From Flammeovirga pacifica (lineage in GTDB: Bacteria; Bacteroidota; Bacteroidia; Cytophagales; Flammeovirgaceae): a DNA stretch of 64,000 bases. Position numbers and translations under genes: made by a program. Location: the NCBI RefSeq assembly GCF_000807855.2, contig NZ_JRYR02000001.1, positions 842,565 through 906,564 of the forward strand. The letters run 5' to 3'. The notes below the pieces were generated by a model. That model saw only the letters and a list, made by a program, of their open reading frames with translations. It had not been told where the DNA came from and did not search any database. Shown here one piece after another: positions 1 to 9,637 of the stretch. The first letter of the stretch is position 1; each line of letters begins with the position of its first letter.

Positions 1-1337
1 TGAAGATCGGTATTGTTGGAGGAGGAATTTCTGGTTTAACCACAGCTTTTTATCTAAATAAAAAGGGTTACGATTGTACAGTTTTTGAAAAAAATGATAT
101 TGCTGGCGGTTGTATTTCCACTGATCATATTGATGGACGAATTTTTGAAAATGGTCCAAACTCATTATTGTTTTCATCAAAGCATATTCAATTTATTGAA
201 GAAGTTGGTTTTAAAGATCAATTAATCGAAGCCGAAGAAGTAAATAAGGATAGATATATTCTTAAAAATGGTAAGTACCATGTTTTACCTTCGGGGCCGC
301 AAAACTTTTTTACCAACAAATTTTTCTCTGGCAAAACTAAGTGGAAAATAATGACAGAGTATTTTAGGAAAAATACTCCAGTTGAAGAAACGGAAACAGT
401 TTATGATTTCTTTCTAAGAAGGTTTAATCAAGAAATCTGTGATTATGCTTTAGACCCATTTGTTTCAGGAATTTACGCTGGTGATCCTGGCAAATTGGCT
501 ATTAAAGCATCTTTTCCATCATTATATGAAGCTGAGAAAAATTATGGCTCGATCATCAAAGGGATGATTAAGAAAAAAAAGGAGAATAAAAATTCAGGTT
601 CTACCACTGAAAGAAGAACTGCTTATAGCTTTAAAAACGGTAATTTTTCATTTGTTCAAAAGTTGATAAATCAACTAAATGTAAAAACAGGTTTTGAAGT
701 AGCAAGTATCGAAAAGCAAAAGGATAAATTTATAATTGAAAATAGTCAGGAGAAATTTGAATTTGATCAAGTTATTATTGCTTCAGATGCGTTTTCAAGT
801 ATTAATATTTTAAAGAAAATTACACCTAATGTAGCTCATCAATTAGAGCAAATTCCATCACCACCTATGTGTGTTGTACATAGTGTATATTCTAAGGAAG
901 CGGTTAAAAACGCTCCTGTCGGTTTTGGAGGTTTAAATCCTAAATTAGAAAACTCTTTTACTTCAGGATCAATTTGGACGTCATGTATATTCCCTAATAG
1001 AACAAATGCTAAAGAATCGATGATTACTACTTTTGTGGGAGGGATGCAAAATATAGACAAAACAGAATTACCAGAAGAGATAATTAAAGAGAACGTAGCA
1101 AAAGAACTTAAGACCACTTTAAATATTAGTTATCCACCTATTTATCAAAAAGTATTTAAGTGGGACAAGGCTATTCCTCAATACACCAAAGAGATTTTAG
1201 ACCTTTGGGAGGCGATAAAAAGCGAAAGATTGGAAGGTTTACATTTCACCACTAATTGGTCGGGTGGAATTGCAGTTCCAGACTGTATTGATCAGGCGAT
1301 CAAATTAACCGAAAATTTTGAAGCCTTAAATTCATAA
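1..1337 (+). CDS. hemG: Protoporphyrinogen oxidase, HemG/HemY flavin type (first base of start codon lies outside the window)
   Basis: The reading frame is open from the window edge. Positions 1-2 read TG, which with a preceding A would give the start of a protein of about 445 residues beginning MKIGIVGGGISGL. The glycine-rich dinucleotide-binding motif at residues 5-12 and the following GGCIS segment are typical of FAD-dependent amine-oxidase-fold enzymes. The C-terminal NWSGGIAVPDCI segment is the second FAD contact typical of protoporphyrinogen oxidase. The family oxidises protoporphyrinogen IX to protoporphyrin IX in haem synthesis, usually at the inner membrane. No signal peptide is visible. 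The length fits the family. A TTG at 168 is internal and is not the start. A related phytoene-desaturase-like oxidase is the main alternative. Confidence 0.82.
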   Translation, partial: KIGIVGGGISGLTTAFYLNKKGYDCTVFEKNDIAGGCISTDHIDGRIFENGPNSLLFSSKHIQFIEEVGFKDQLIEAEEVNKDRYILKNGKYHVLPSGPQNFFTNKFFSGKTKWKIMTEYFRKNTPVEETETVYDFFLRRFNQEICDYALDPFVSGIYAGDPGKLAIKASFPSLYEAEKNYGSIIKGMIKKKKENKNSGSTTERRTAYSFKNGNFSFVQKLINQLNVKTGFEVASIEKQKDKFIIENSQEKFEFDQVIIASDAFSSINILKKITPNVAHQLEQIPSPPMCVVHSVYSKEAVKNAPVGFGGLNPKLENSFTSGSIWTSCIFPNRTNAKESMITTFVGGMQNIDKTELPEEIIKENVAKELKTTLNISYPPIYQKVFKWDKAIPQYTKEILDLWEAIKSERLEGLHFTTNWSGGIAVPDCIDQAIKLTENFEALNS

Positions 1338-1370
1338 ATAAATACCTTGTTTTTAAGATTTTAATCAAAT

Positions 1371-1401
1371 AGCCTATAAAAAAGATAAATTTTTATGGGC
1401 T
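1371..1401 (+). terminator. Possible hairpin terminator after hemG
   Basis: A 12-base stem (one G-T wobble) at 1371-1382 and 1390-1401 encloses a 7-base loop. The bases that follow are T-rich, but there is no clean T run, so termination is only possible. Confidence 0.35.
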
Positions 1402-1489
1402 TATCTTATACATACTATTTTTTAATTCTATTTTTGCTAGGAGGAATTCTCTTAATAGATTTAACTCATAATATCTAAACATAAACGAT

Positions 1490-2146
1490 ATGAAATTTTT
1501 TATTGACACAGCTAATTTAGAAGAAATCAAAGATGCTTACGCAATGGGCGTATTAGATGGTGTAACAACAAACCCATCTTTAATGGCAAAGGTTGGAGTG
1601 AAGGGTAAAGAAGCTGTTCATGCACATTATAAAGCAATTTGTGATATTGTTGATGCTAATGTAAGTGCAGAGGTTCTTTCAACTACTTATGAAGAAATGA
1701 TTAAGGAAGGAGAAGAATTAGCAGCAATCGATCCAAAGATCGTAGTGAAAATTCCTATGATTGAAGATGGTGTAAAGGCAATCAAATACTTTTCTAACAA
1801 AGGAATTGATACCAACTGTACTTTAATCTTTTCTGCAGGACAAGCATTATTAGCTGCTAAAGCTGGAGCTACTTATGTATCACCATTTATTGGTAGATTA
1901 GATGACGTATCTACAGATGGTATGCAATTAGTTGAAGATATTGTAACAATTTTTGAAAACTATGGATTTGGAACTCAAGTATTAGCTGCTTCAGTTCGTC
2001 ATCCTATGCATATTATGCAGTGTGCTGCTATTGGTGCAGACGTAGCAACGTGTCCACTAACAGCCATCAAAGCATTATTAAACCACCCATTGACAGACAA
2101 GGGATTGGCTCAGTTTGTAGCTGATGCTAAGAAAATGGAAGAATAA
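1490..2146 (+). CDS. fsa: Transaldolase / fructose-6-phosphate aldolase family protein
   Basis: A 218-residue TIM-barrel aldolase that opens with the family's signature [13 protein letters not shown] and VTTNPSLM. The Schiff-base lysine is K87 in VVKIP. The length matches the short TalC/MipB/FSA subfamily (about 215-220 residues) and not the longer classical transaldolases. The family either transfers dihydroxyacetone in the non-oxidative pentose phosphate pathway or cleaves fructose-6-phosphate. Sequence alone does not separate the two activities. The ATG at 1490 gives the expected N-terminus, and a strong terminator directly follows, so the gene is probably monocistronic. Confidence 0.9.
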   Translation: MKFFIDTANLEEIKDAYAMGVLDGVTTNPSLMAKVGVKGKEAVHAHYKAICDIVDANVSAEVLSTTYEEMIKEGEELAAIDPKIVVKIPMIEDGVKAIKYFSNKGIDTNCTLIFSAGQALLAAKAGATYVSPFIGRLDDVSTDGMQLVEDIVTIFENYGFGTQVLAASVRHPMHIMQCAAIGADVATCPLTAIKALLNHPLTDKGLAQFVADAKKMEE

Positions 2147-2152
2147 TAAAAA

Positions 2153-2188
2153 GGGATGTTGTGTTTTTACATAGCATCCCATTTTTTT
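2153..2188 (+). terminator. Intrinsic terminator after fsa
   Basis: GGGATG at 2153-2158 pairs with CATCCC at 2175-2180, with a further inner TGT/ACA pairing, and is followed by a run of seven T. Confidence 0.8.
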
Positions 2189-2203
2189 AGCTATTAATAT
2201 ATT

Positions 2204-2407
2204 ATGTATATAATCAAAGTGAAAGGGAAGGCTAAAATCCCTAATTATATTCAGTTACGTGACGACAACTTTGTTTTAATCGCTTACTTTAGAGCAGATA
2301 GACCTTTATCGAAATTAGAAAAGTACGGTTTAGGGGGTAAAGAAGAAGCATTAAAAAATGTAATTGAGCATTTAGAATTTGGTAAGATTCAAAAACTAGA
2401 AATTTAG
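2204..2407 (+). CDS. Conserved small protein of unknown function upstream of ftsE-like gene
   Basis: A 67-residue acidic/basic soluble protein with no signal peptide or membrane segment. I do not recognise a named family. It starts with a clear ATG just after the fsa terminator and ends 5 bases before the FtsE-like gene. It therefore almost certainly shares a transcript with that gene and with the DUF983 gene behind it. The tight spacing and the absence of any long competing frame support it as real. A small structural or adaptor role next to the ATPase is possible but is only inference from position. Confidence 0.7.
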   Translation: MYIIKVKGKAKIPNYIQLRDDNFVLIAYFRADRPLSKLEKYGLGGKEEALKNVIEHLEFGKIQKLEI

Positions 2408-2412
2408 ATCGG

Positions 2413-3123
2413 ATGAATTCAGTAGTTACTTTAAGAGATGTAAAACTCAATATTGACGGAGCGATAATATTAAAAGATATTTCAATAGACATCGCATCTG
2501 GTGAATTTGTGTATTTACTAGGACCTACAGGAAGTGGGAAATCATCATTATTGAAACTATTGTATGCCGATCAGCAACCTAGTGAAGGTGTGATTAAAGT
2601 GAATGGGTATCAAGTGGATACCATCGTTTCGAAGGATGTGCCATTTTTGAGAAGATCACTAGGAGTGGTTTTTCAAGATTTTGAATTACTTACAGATAGA
2701 TCTGTAGAAGATAATTTAGAATTTGTGTTGAAAGCAACAGGATGGAAATCAATTCAAAAAATCAATCAAAAAATTGATGAAACTTTAGAAAAGGTCCACC
2801 TTTCAAAAATCATAAGACAAAAGATGCCTCATCAATTATCAGGAGGTGAACAACAAAGAGTTGCTATAGCTAGAGCCTTATTGAATAACCCTAAAGTTTT
2901 AATTGCTGATGAACCGACAGGTAATCTAGATCCGAAGGTATCACGTTCTATACTTCAATTGTTTAAAGAAATCAATAATGAAGGAACTTGTGTGATTATG
3001 GCTACACATCAACATTCATTTTTAAGACTTAATCCAGAAAGATCAATCGTATTTGAAAAAGGAGGAATTAAAGACATTTCCAAAAAACAAGTACAGCAAA
3101 AACTAGACTTAAATCAATCCTAA
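2413..3123 (+). CDS. ftsE: FtsE-like ABC transporter ATPase
   Basis: A 236-residue ABC ATPase with Walker A GPTGSGKSS (37-45), signature LSGGEQQ (142-148) and Walker B VLIADEPTGNLD (from 162). This is the pattern of the FtsE/LolD/MacB group. FtsE works with membrane partner FtsX to activate peptidoglycan hydrolases at division. No ftsX lies next to it here, so the assignment to FtsE over LolD rests on overall resemblance (the VFQDF and DRSVEDNLEF segments). Its stop codon overlaps the start of the DUF983 gene (TAATG), so the two are translationally coupled. Confidence 0.8.
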   Translation: MNSVVTLRDVKLNIDGAIILKDISIDIASGEFVYLLGPTGSGKSSLLKLLYADQQPSEGVIKVNGYQVDTIVSKDVPFLRRSLGVVFQDFELLTDRSVEDNLEFVLKATGWKSIQKINQKIDETLEKVHLSKIIRQKMPHQLSGGEQQRVAIARALLNNPKVLIADEPTGNLDPKVSRSILQLFKEINNEGTCVIMATHQHSFLRLNPERSIVFEKGGIKDISKKQVQQKLDLNQS

Positions 3124-3494
3124 TGAACTTATCAGTAATATCAGCAATCTTAAAAAATAGATGTCCGTCTTGTAGAGAAAAGAGTATTTTTACTCATACT
3201 GCTTATTCAACATCATTTCAAAAAGTACATAAGAGATGCCCAAATTGTAATTGTAATCTCATACCAGAAACCGGGTTTTATTATGGGGCAATGTATGTTA
3301 GTTATGCTATCAATACAGCTATTGTTCTTGGGGTAATGTTTGTTTTTACAGTCATTTTAGATATTGATAATGTTTATGTATTACTTTCTGCAGCAATAGG
3401 ACCAATGATTTTTTGTATGCCATTAATATTTAGATTATCACGGTCAATTTATTTACATCTAGTAGGAGGGATAAAATATCAAGAAAAAAAATAA
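3123..3494 (+). CDS. DUF983 family membrane protein with zinc-ribbon-like cysteines
   Basis: A 123-residue protein. Cysteines C14/C17 and C39/C42 are spaced like a zinc ribbon (CPSC and CPNC), and two hydrophobic segments follow at about 57-80 and 84-104. This layout is that of the DUF983 family, whose function is not established. It overlaps the ATPase gene by one base, and a terminator follows directly. It is thus the last gene of the 2204-3494 unit. Confidence 0.85.
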   Translation: MNLSVISAILKNRCPSCREKSIFTHTAYSTSFQKVHKRCPNCNCNLIPETGFYYGAMYVSYAINTAIVLGVMFVFTVILDIDNVYVLLSAAIGPMIFCMPLIFRLSRSIYLHLVGGIKYQEKK

Positions 3495-3524
3495 GCACTT
3501 GTATATATCAAGTACTTATTTTTT
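3490..3524. terminator. Bidirectional terminator between convergent genes
   Basis: A 12-base stem with one mismatch (3490-3501 with 3509-3520) is flanked by an A run on the left and a T run on the right. It can serve the DUF983 gene on the plus strand and the beta-propeller gene on the minus strand. Confidence 0.75.
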
Positions 3525-3534
3525 ATAGATTTCA

Positions 3535-6429
3535 TTAAGGGATTTTTTTCTTCTTAACTCTTCCTTGTTTTTTCTGAGGGGCTTTTATTATTAATTTTTC
3601 AATCATTGATTGATCACCTTTAGTGAATTTAATTTCATATTCCCCTTCATCTAAATAGTATTTACCATTCTGTTTCTCTTGTAGTATATACTTCTTTTGA
3701 TATACCTTTTCATAGGTCTTTTTATTTGATGAATCTATAGTGAAATTATAATCAATATAGTTTAGCCCTTTATCTACATTATATTTATTTTCAAACAACA
3801 CCTTATCTTTTAGGGTAATTTGCATCGATAATTCTCCTGATGCATTGGTAAATACAGGTATTTTTATAGATGATTCAATAGGTACGCCCCATTCAAAATA
3901 TCCTTCAATTTGTCCCCATTTTTTATTTAAAGTAACATTACTCAAAGGGTAAGTTGTAATTTCTGTATGAAAAGATTTTTGATTTAAAGACTGTATGTCA
4001 GCTAATTTACCTACATAAATACTTCTACCATGTGTACCAACAATGATTTCATTTTCTCTAGGTTGAATAGCTAAATCGTGAATTGCAACTCTAGGTAGGT
4101 CACCAAAAACCATAAATGAATTTCCCTTATCAAATGAAATATATAAACCATGATCGGTTCCAACATAAAGTATATTTTCGTTAGACGGATCTTCTTTTAC
4201 AACGTTAATGCATTCCGCAGGTAGATCGTTACCTAACTTTTTCCAATTTTGCCCTTTATCATCTGATACATAAAGATATGAGTTGAAATCATCAAAGCGA
4301 TAACCGTTCAAACTAATATATACTCTTTCAGCATTATACTTTGATGCAATAACTCTACTTACCCATAAACCTTTTGGTAAATCTGATGAAATGTTAGTCC
4401 ATGTAGCGCCAACATTTTCTGATAGTTGAATCATACCATCATCTGAACCTGTATAAATGAGTCCGAATTGTAATGGAGATTCAGAAATTGAGGTGAGTGT
4501 ACCGTAAGGAACATTTCCTTTGATACCCCCGTGTGTTAAGTCATCAGAAACAGCTACAAAATTATCACCCTGATCTAAAGATCTATGTAAACGATTAGAA
4601 CCAAAGTAGATGACGTCATAATTATGCTTAGAAACTACGATAGGAGACTGCCAGTTCCAGCGTAATGGTTTTTCACTCAAAGTATGTTTAGGAGTGATGT
4701 AAGCCATTTTATTAGTCTTCTGATTGATTTTATAGTAATTCCCAAATTGATATCCAGTATAAATAGTTGTATTGTCTCTTTCATCTACACCTATTTGCAT
4801 TCCATCTCCACCCATAACGGATTGAAAAGGATACTTACCATTATTTTGCCATTCGCTATTAATTTCAGCATTTGACGATCCAACCCAAACACCGTTATCT
4901 TGTAAGCCTCCATAAATATTGTAAGGTTCAGCCATGTCGTAGTTTACAGAATAAAATTGTCCGACAGGGAAACTGTTACATTTAAGATAGTTCTTACCTC
5001 CATCATAAGTAATATTTACACCACCATCATTACCCAAAATAAAATGCTGAGGATTATTAGGGTTAATCCATAAAGCGTGATGGTCCACATGAACATTATC
5101 ATTTCCTAGATCATTCCAAGTTTTCCCACCATCAGAAGATCCTAAAAATGGAACTCCTAAAATATAGATTTGATTATCATTTGTAGGATCAACTCTAATG
5201 TTTCCAAAATAATAACCAAAAGTATAAACTACTCTGTCAAGATAATTGTCATGCGTCTTTGTCCAATTTTTACCCCCATCTTCGGATACATATACTTCTG
5301 CACCTTTTACTTGTGTATTGAAAAGGTCTTCTTCGGCATCTCCTAGGTAATCAACCAAAGCTTTTGGAGAGTATTTTTTGTTTTTAATATCCTCTTTTAT
5401 TGATGTAGCGTTGTATTGATTAGGAAAGTTATAATGATCTAAATAGGCATTGATATCATTCTCATCAAGTGTTAAGAAATCTTGATCAGACATTGACTTT
5501 AATTGATCAAAATGTAAAGAAATAGTCTTCTTTGTAATCTCTTTTTTGTTATCCTGATTATCTAAAAAGGCATAAATTTTATTAGAGTTTTGTTTAGAAA
5601 TACTAAGTCCAATTCTACCTACACCTTCTCCTGTAGGGAAACCTGAGTTCTCAATAGAAATTTTATTCCAAGTAGTACCGCCATCAGTAGATTTAAAAAT
5701 ACCAGACTCTTTACCCGAAGCCTTGAAATTCCACGCTTCTCTATGTCTTTCCCATGCTGAAGCATATAATATATTACTGTCTTTCGAATCAATCACTAAA
5801 TCAATCACCCCAGTACTATCAGAGATAAATAGTGTTTGTTTCCAAGATGCTCCACCATCCGTAGATTTATAAATCCCTCTATTAATATCTTTTGAGTATA
5901 AATTACCTATAGATGCCACCCATATATTATTTTCATTTGATGGATCTAAAACTATTCTTCCAATATGTTGTGTGTTTTCTAATCCTATATGAGTCCAACT
6001 TTTACCATTGTCAGAAGATTTATAAATTCCATTTCCAGAATAACTTGACCTTGATGAATTATTTTCACCTGATCCAATGTAAATAGTATTTTCACCTTCT
6101 TTCCATTGTACGGCAATATCACCGATAGTCATGCTGGCTTCATTTTGAAATAGCGGAGTGAATTGAACACCTGCAGTAGTACTGTACCATAATCCACCTG
6201 AGGCAAAAGCACTATAAATTTCATTAGGTTGTGTTGGATTGGCTTCAATGTCAACAACTCTTCCACTCATTACTGTAGGCCCGACATTACGAAAGGGTAC
6301 ATTTTTAAAGAAAGAGTTTTCTTTGAGCTTTTGATATTGTTGAAATGAGGAAGTTCTATTTTCAGAATTTTGAGCTAATAAATAGCTACCTAAAAACAAG
6401 AGTAGAAGTGAAGTGGTTATTTTTTTCAT
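3535..6429 (-). CDS. Secreted sortilin/VPS10-like beta-propeller protein with many Asp-box (BNR) repeats
   Basis: 964 residues with a clear signal peptide (MKKITTSLLLLFLGSYLLAQ). About ten Asp-box motifs of the S-x-D-x-G-x-x-W type run along the chain, for example SSDNGKSWTH, STDGGASWKQ, STDGGTTWNK, SEDGGKNWTK, SSDGGKTWND and SDDKGQNWKK. They indicate one or two multi-bladed propellers, as in the VPS10/sortilin-related glycosyl-hydrolase-like proteins common in Bacteroidota. No catalytic sialidase arginine triad or peptidase domain is obvious, so an enzymatic role is not claimed. The C-terminus ends in a lysine-rich tail (KKQGRVKKKKIP) and lacks a recognisable type IX secretion domain. The outer-membrane protein gene lies 60 bases upstream on the same strand. 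Confidence 0.88.
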   Translation of the reverse strand: MKKITTSLLLLFLGSYLLAQNSENRTSSFQQYQKLKENSFFKNVPFRNVGPTVMSGRVVDIEANPTQPNEIYSAFASGGLWYSTTAGVQFTPLFQNEASMTIGDIAVQWKEGENTIYIGSGENNSSRSSYSGNGIYKSSDNGKSWTHIGLENTQHIGRIVLDPSNENNIWVASIGNLYSKDINRGIYKSTDGGASWKQTLFISDSTGVIDLVIDSKDSNILYASAWERHREAWNFKASGKESGIFKSTDGGTTWNKISIENSGFPTGEGVGRIGLSISKQNSNKIYAFLDNQDNKKEITKKTISLHFDQLKSMSDQDFLTLDENDINAYLDHYNFPNQYNATSIKEDIKNKKYSPKALVDYLGDAEEDLFNTQVKGAEVYVSEDGGKNWTKTHDNYLDRVVYTFGYYFGNIRVDPTNDNQIYILGVPFLGSSDGGKTWNDLGNDNVHVDHHALWINPNNPQHFILGNDGGVNITYDGGKNYLKCNSFPVGQFYSVNYDMAEPYNIYGGLQDNGVWVGSSNAEINSEWQNNGKYPFQSVMGGDGMQIGVDERDNTTIYTGYQFGNYYKINQKTNKMAYITPKHTLSEKPLRWNWQSPIVVSKHNYDVIYFGSNRLHRSLDQGDNFVAVSDDLTHGGIKGNVPYGTLTSISESPLQFGLIYTGSDDGMIQLSENVGATWTNISSDLPKGLWVSRVIASKYNAERVYISLNGYRFDDFNSYLYVSDDKGQNWKKLGNDLPAECINVVKEDPSNENILYVGTDHGLYISFDKGNSFMVFGDLPRVAIHDLAIQPRENEIIVGTHGRSIYVGKLADIQSLNQKSFHTEITTYPLSNVTLNKKWGQIEGYFEWGVPIESSIKIPVFTNASGELSMQITLKDKVLFENKYNVDKGLNYIDYNFTIDSSNKKTYEKVYQKKYILQEKQNGKYYLDEGEYEIKFTKGDQSMIEKLIIKAPQKKQGRVKKKKIP

Positions 6430-6489
6430 TTGTATGTTTATTTGATAATAAATAAATGAGTTAGTGAAATATTGAAAAACAGTGGATGG

Positions 6490-7875
6490 TTATAACTGTG
6501 TGCGATCTTTGAAATGATAAGTGATACCAAAAACAAGATTGAATTGTAAATACATCGCTTCAGTATTATAATTAATATCATTTAGTTCTTTATATGGACG
6601 AGCATTTAGATTAACTAATTGTGGATCTCCTTTTGAAAATCCTAGATCTGAAACAATACCAGCAATTACATTAAACCTAGGGCCAAACCATTCCACTCCA
6701 GAAGAAATATGATATAAATCCCAATATTCATATGAAAGTATATTCTCTTGCGTAGGGTTAATTTTCCTATCATCAAGGTTATTAAAATCGGTTCTAAACC
6801 CTGATAATAGATTGATTTTATCAAACAGTCTATTTTTAAAACCAATAGCAATATTTACTATCTGTTTATTAGCAACCCAATATTGTCCAAATTCAACATT
6901 TTGTGGTGCAAAAACTGACTGTTCATCTTTCATCCCAAAAATACCATATCTATCGATAGGACCGAAATAACCGATACGGCATGATATTTCTGATTTATTA
7001 GTATGATAACCTAAATTAATATCAGCAGTAAAAGGATGTTTGTACTTACTGTAAATTTTCTCTTGAGAAGACACTACTTTATGAATATTACCTTGTTCAT
7101 CTTTAGTGTCTAGAGTCCTAATTAAATTGGATTTTGATAAAAATGGTAAACGAATATCTTGTGTTTCAAAGTTGAAACCAAGGTTAAAGTTATTATTTAC
7201 TAACCAAGCAACCCCAAGTTTCCATAAGATAGAAACTTGATTAAAACGTACATTTTTATAATCTATATGATAATTAGTTATTTCGTTATTATTACTCCAT
7301 GTTTGATTCGTGTTATTGGTGATCTGAGCATTTTTAATATCAACGAAATGTGTGATTCCAATTCCTAGTTTATCATTTACTCTAAATGTAGTTCCCACTG
7401 CAAAGCGATCATTTCTAACACTGCTTTTGTAATTAAAATAACCTTCATATAAAGCATTTGATTCAGGATCGATACCAATATTTTGTGAATTATATTCTTG
7501 TTTAGAATTGAGGAGGTTAATAATGGCATAAGTAACTTTGAAATTCTTCTTATCTAACTTAAAAGCAGTACCTGCTACCATTTGAGGTTTAGTTTCCATG
7601 GTATTCATTTTAATATGTATACCATCTCCAGCACCATTTTTTATATCAACTATAGTATAGCCAATTAAGTCTGATGTGAAAGAAACGTTTGGAGTCTCAG
7701 TAAATGCTAAAGCCCCGGGGTTATAAAATATAGCACTATTATCATTTACTCCTGCAGATAATGAACCACCTAACAAGTTGCCATTTGCACCTTGTTGTTG
7801 TTGCCAATAGAAATTACCTTGAGCAGCACAGATAAAAGGGAATAAAATTAAGGTAAAAGTAAATAGATGCCTCAT
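6490..7875 (-). CDS. Outer-membrane beta-barrel protein, FadL/OmpP1-like
   Basis: About 461 residues, with a signal peptide starting MRHLFTFTLILFPFICAAQ and an early AIFYNPGALAF segment that resembles the FadL/OmpP1 hatch region of hydrophobic-substrate channels. The rest alternates polar and aromatic residues and ends in an aromatic-rich strand (FNLVFGITYHF), as expected for a barrel. I chose the ATG at 7875. Longer in-frame starts (7887, 7917) would place coding sequence before a normal signal peptide and inside the gltA terminator hairpin. The substrate is unknown. A general barrel protein unrelated to FadL is the alternative. Confidence 0.72.
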   Translation of the reverse strand: MRHLFTFTLILFPFICAAQGNFYWQQQQGANGNLLGGSLSAGVNDNSAIFYNPGALAFTETPNVSFTSDLIGYTIVDIKNGAGDGIHIKMNTMETKPQMVAGTAFKLDKKNFKVTYAIINLLNSKQEYNSQNIGIDPESNALYEGYFNYKSSVRNDRFAVGTTFRVNDKLGIGITHFVDIKNAQITNNTNQTWSNNNEITNYHIDYKNVRFNQVSILWKLGVAWLVNNNFNLGFNFETQDIRLPFLSKSNLIRTLDTKDEQGNIHKVVSSQEKIYSKYKHPFTADINLGYHTNKSEISCRIGYFGPIDRYGIFGMKDEQSVFAPQNVEFGQYWVANKQIVNIAIGFKNRLFDKINLLSGFRTDFNNLDDRKINPTQENILSYEYWDLYHISSGVEWFGPRFNVIAGIVSDLGFSKGDPQLVNLNARPYKELNDINYNTEAMYLQFNLVFGITYHFKDRTQL

Positions 7876-7902
7876 GAGAAAGACCATAAATAAATTGTAA
7901 TT

Positions 7903-7937
7903 AAAAAAAGCCATCATTTCTGATGGCTTTTTTTTTA
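7903..7937. terminator. Intrinsic terminator of gltA (symmetrical)
   Basis: A perfect 7-base stem GCCATCA/TGATGGC (7910-7916, 7921-7927) with a 4-base loop. There is an A run on the left and a T run on the right, so it works on both strands. It lies directly after the gltA stop on the minus strand. Confidence 0.8.
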
Positions 7938-7947
7938 TGTAAAAACC

Positions 7948-9282
7948 TTATTTCGTAGGATAAGGTCTAGCAACTTCTCCTGTATAAATTTGACGAGGTC
8001 TAGAAATTGGTTGATTAAGATTTCTAGATTCTTTCCATTGTGCTATCCAGCCTGGAAGACGTCCTAGAGCAAACAATACTGTAAACATTTCAGTAGGGAA
8101 GCCCATTGCTTTGTAAATGATACCTGAATAGAAATCTACGTTAGGGTAAAGTTTTCTAGCTTTGAAGTATTCATCATTCAATGCTTTTTCTTCTAAACCT
8201 TTTGCAATTTCCAATAGAGGATCATTAATACCTAATTTATCAAGTACAGCATCCGCGTGTTTTTTGATGATTTTCGCTCTAGGGTCAAAGTTCTTATAAA
8301 CTCTATGACCAAAGCCCATCAAACGGAATGGATCTTCAGGATCTTTTGCTTTCTCGATAAATTTATCAACGTTACCACCACTTGCATGAATGTCTTCTAA
8401 CATTTCAATTACCGCTTGGTTAGCTCCACCATGAAGTGGTCCCCATAAAGCGTTAATACCTGCAGCAATAGCAACATATAATGAAGCTTGAGATGAACCA
8501 ACAACTCTAACTGTAGCAGCTGAACAGTTTTGCTCGTGATCTGCATGTAGAATTAATAGTTTGTCTAAAGCATCAACTAATATTGGATCAATCTCATAAT
8601 CTTCCACAGGAAGACCGAACATCATTTTCATGAAGTTCTCGATATAACCTAATTTGTTTTCCGGATACATTAGTGGGTGACCAATACTTTTCTTGTAGAC
8701 CCATGATGCTAAAGTTGGTAACTTTGCGATCAATCTGTGTATTGTAAGGTCAACCATTTTAGGATCTCTATTTGGATCCAATGATTCAGGATGGAATGCC
8801 GTAAGAGAAGTAACCAAAGAAGATAACACGCCCATAGGGTGAGCATCAGCTGGGAAACCATCAAAAATTTTACGTACATTTTCGTGAACTAAAGTATGAC
8901 GAGAGATGTCAACTTTGAATTGCTCAAATTCTTGAGCTGTTGGCAATTCGCCATTGATTAGTAAATAAGCTACTTCTGAGAAAGTAGAATGCTCACATAA
9001 ATCTTCGATTGAGTAACCTCTATATCTAAGAATACCTTTTTCACCATCAAGGAATGTTACCTCACTTGTGGTAGAACCTGTGTTCTTGAAACCTACATCA
9101 AGGGTAATTAATCCACTTGTTGCTCTCAGTTTACTGATATCTACTCCTAGCTCATCTTCTGAGCCTTTAACTACTGGTAAATCGTAAGTATTACCTTGAT
9201 AAGTTAATTGCGCTGTGTTTTCACTCATGTTTTTTTCTGACTTTGTTTGAGGTTTGTTGTGGTCAAGTTCTACTTCTTGCAT
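7948..9282 (-). CDS. gltA: Citrate synthase
   Basis: 444 residues as drawn. Catalytic segments are clear: the GPLHGGANQ histidine, the GFGHRVYKNFDPRA histidine, and the DFYSGI aspartate near the C-terminus. The enzyme condenses oxaloacetate and acetyl-CoA at the entry to the citric acid cycle. This is the type II (hexameric, Gram-negative) pattern. A second ATG at 9228 (MSENTAQLTYQG) would give 426 residues, closer to the usual length of about 427, and may be the true start. Neither start has a visible Shine-Dalgarno sequence. sucC, another cycle gene, lies 3 kb away but on the other strand. Confidence 0.96.
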   Translation of the reverse strand: MQEVELDHNKPQTKSEKNMSENTAQLTYQGNTYDLPVVKGSEDELGVDISKLRATSGLITLDVGFKNTGSTTSEVTFLDGEKGILRYRGYSIEDLCEHSTFSEVAYLLINGELPTAQEFEQFKVDISRHTLVHENVRKIFDGFPADAHPMGVLSSLVTSLTAFHPESLDPNRDPKMVDLTIHRLIAKLPTLASWVYKKSIGHPLMYPENKLGYIENFMKMMFGLPVEDYEIDPILVDALDKLLILHADHEQNCSAATVRVVGSSQASLYVAIAAGINALWGPLHGGANQAVIEMLEDIHASGGNVDKFIEKAKDPEDPFRLMGFGHRVYKNFDPRAKIIKKHADAVLDKLGINDPLLEIAKGLEEKALNDEYFKARKLYPNVDFYSGIIYKAMGFPTEMFTVLFALGRLPGWIAQWKESRNLNQPISRPRQIYTGEVARPYPTK

Positions 9283-9637
9283 TTCGGTGTTAATTATATT
9301 GTTCGCACGTGTAAAAAAATCGCATCATGGGGTTACCATTGATTTGAGTGCCTAAATATATCTTAATAATAATTTTTAAACAAAAAATTTACTCTTTTTG
9401 ACGTTGTTATGGTAAGAATTTGTTAATTATCAACGAAAAACTTTTTCAATGATAGAAATGACTAATGTCATTATCAATCCTGATAAATATTATTATTTCG
9501 AAACTTTTCATAACCTTTTCAATTTTTTATTCAGTTTTTTTTTGAACTTTAATAATGTTTGTGATAAGTTGTTTCGCGCGGGAGAAATCTTGCAAATGCC
9601 ATTTTACAAAAAAGACAAGAATAGAGCTTATATATAT
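9283..9637. other. Intergenic region between divergent gltA and topA
   Basis: This 355-base AT-rich stretch separates the two divergent genes and should hold both promoters. A plus-strand reading frame continues upstream of topA to 9449, but its residues do not resemble topoisomerase. A box one base away from TAnnTTTG sits at 9554-9561. No small gene or RNA is evident. Confidence 0.6.

Noticed and set aside
9449-9637. 63-residue N-terminal extension of topA
   Set aside because: The residues are unlike topoisomerase, and the family opening MSRNLLIVESPAKAK starts at the ATG at 9638.
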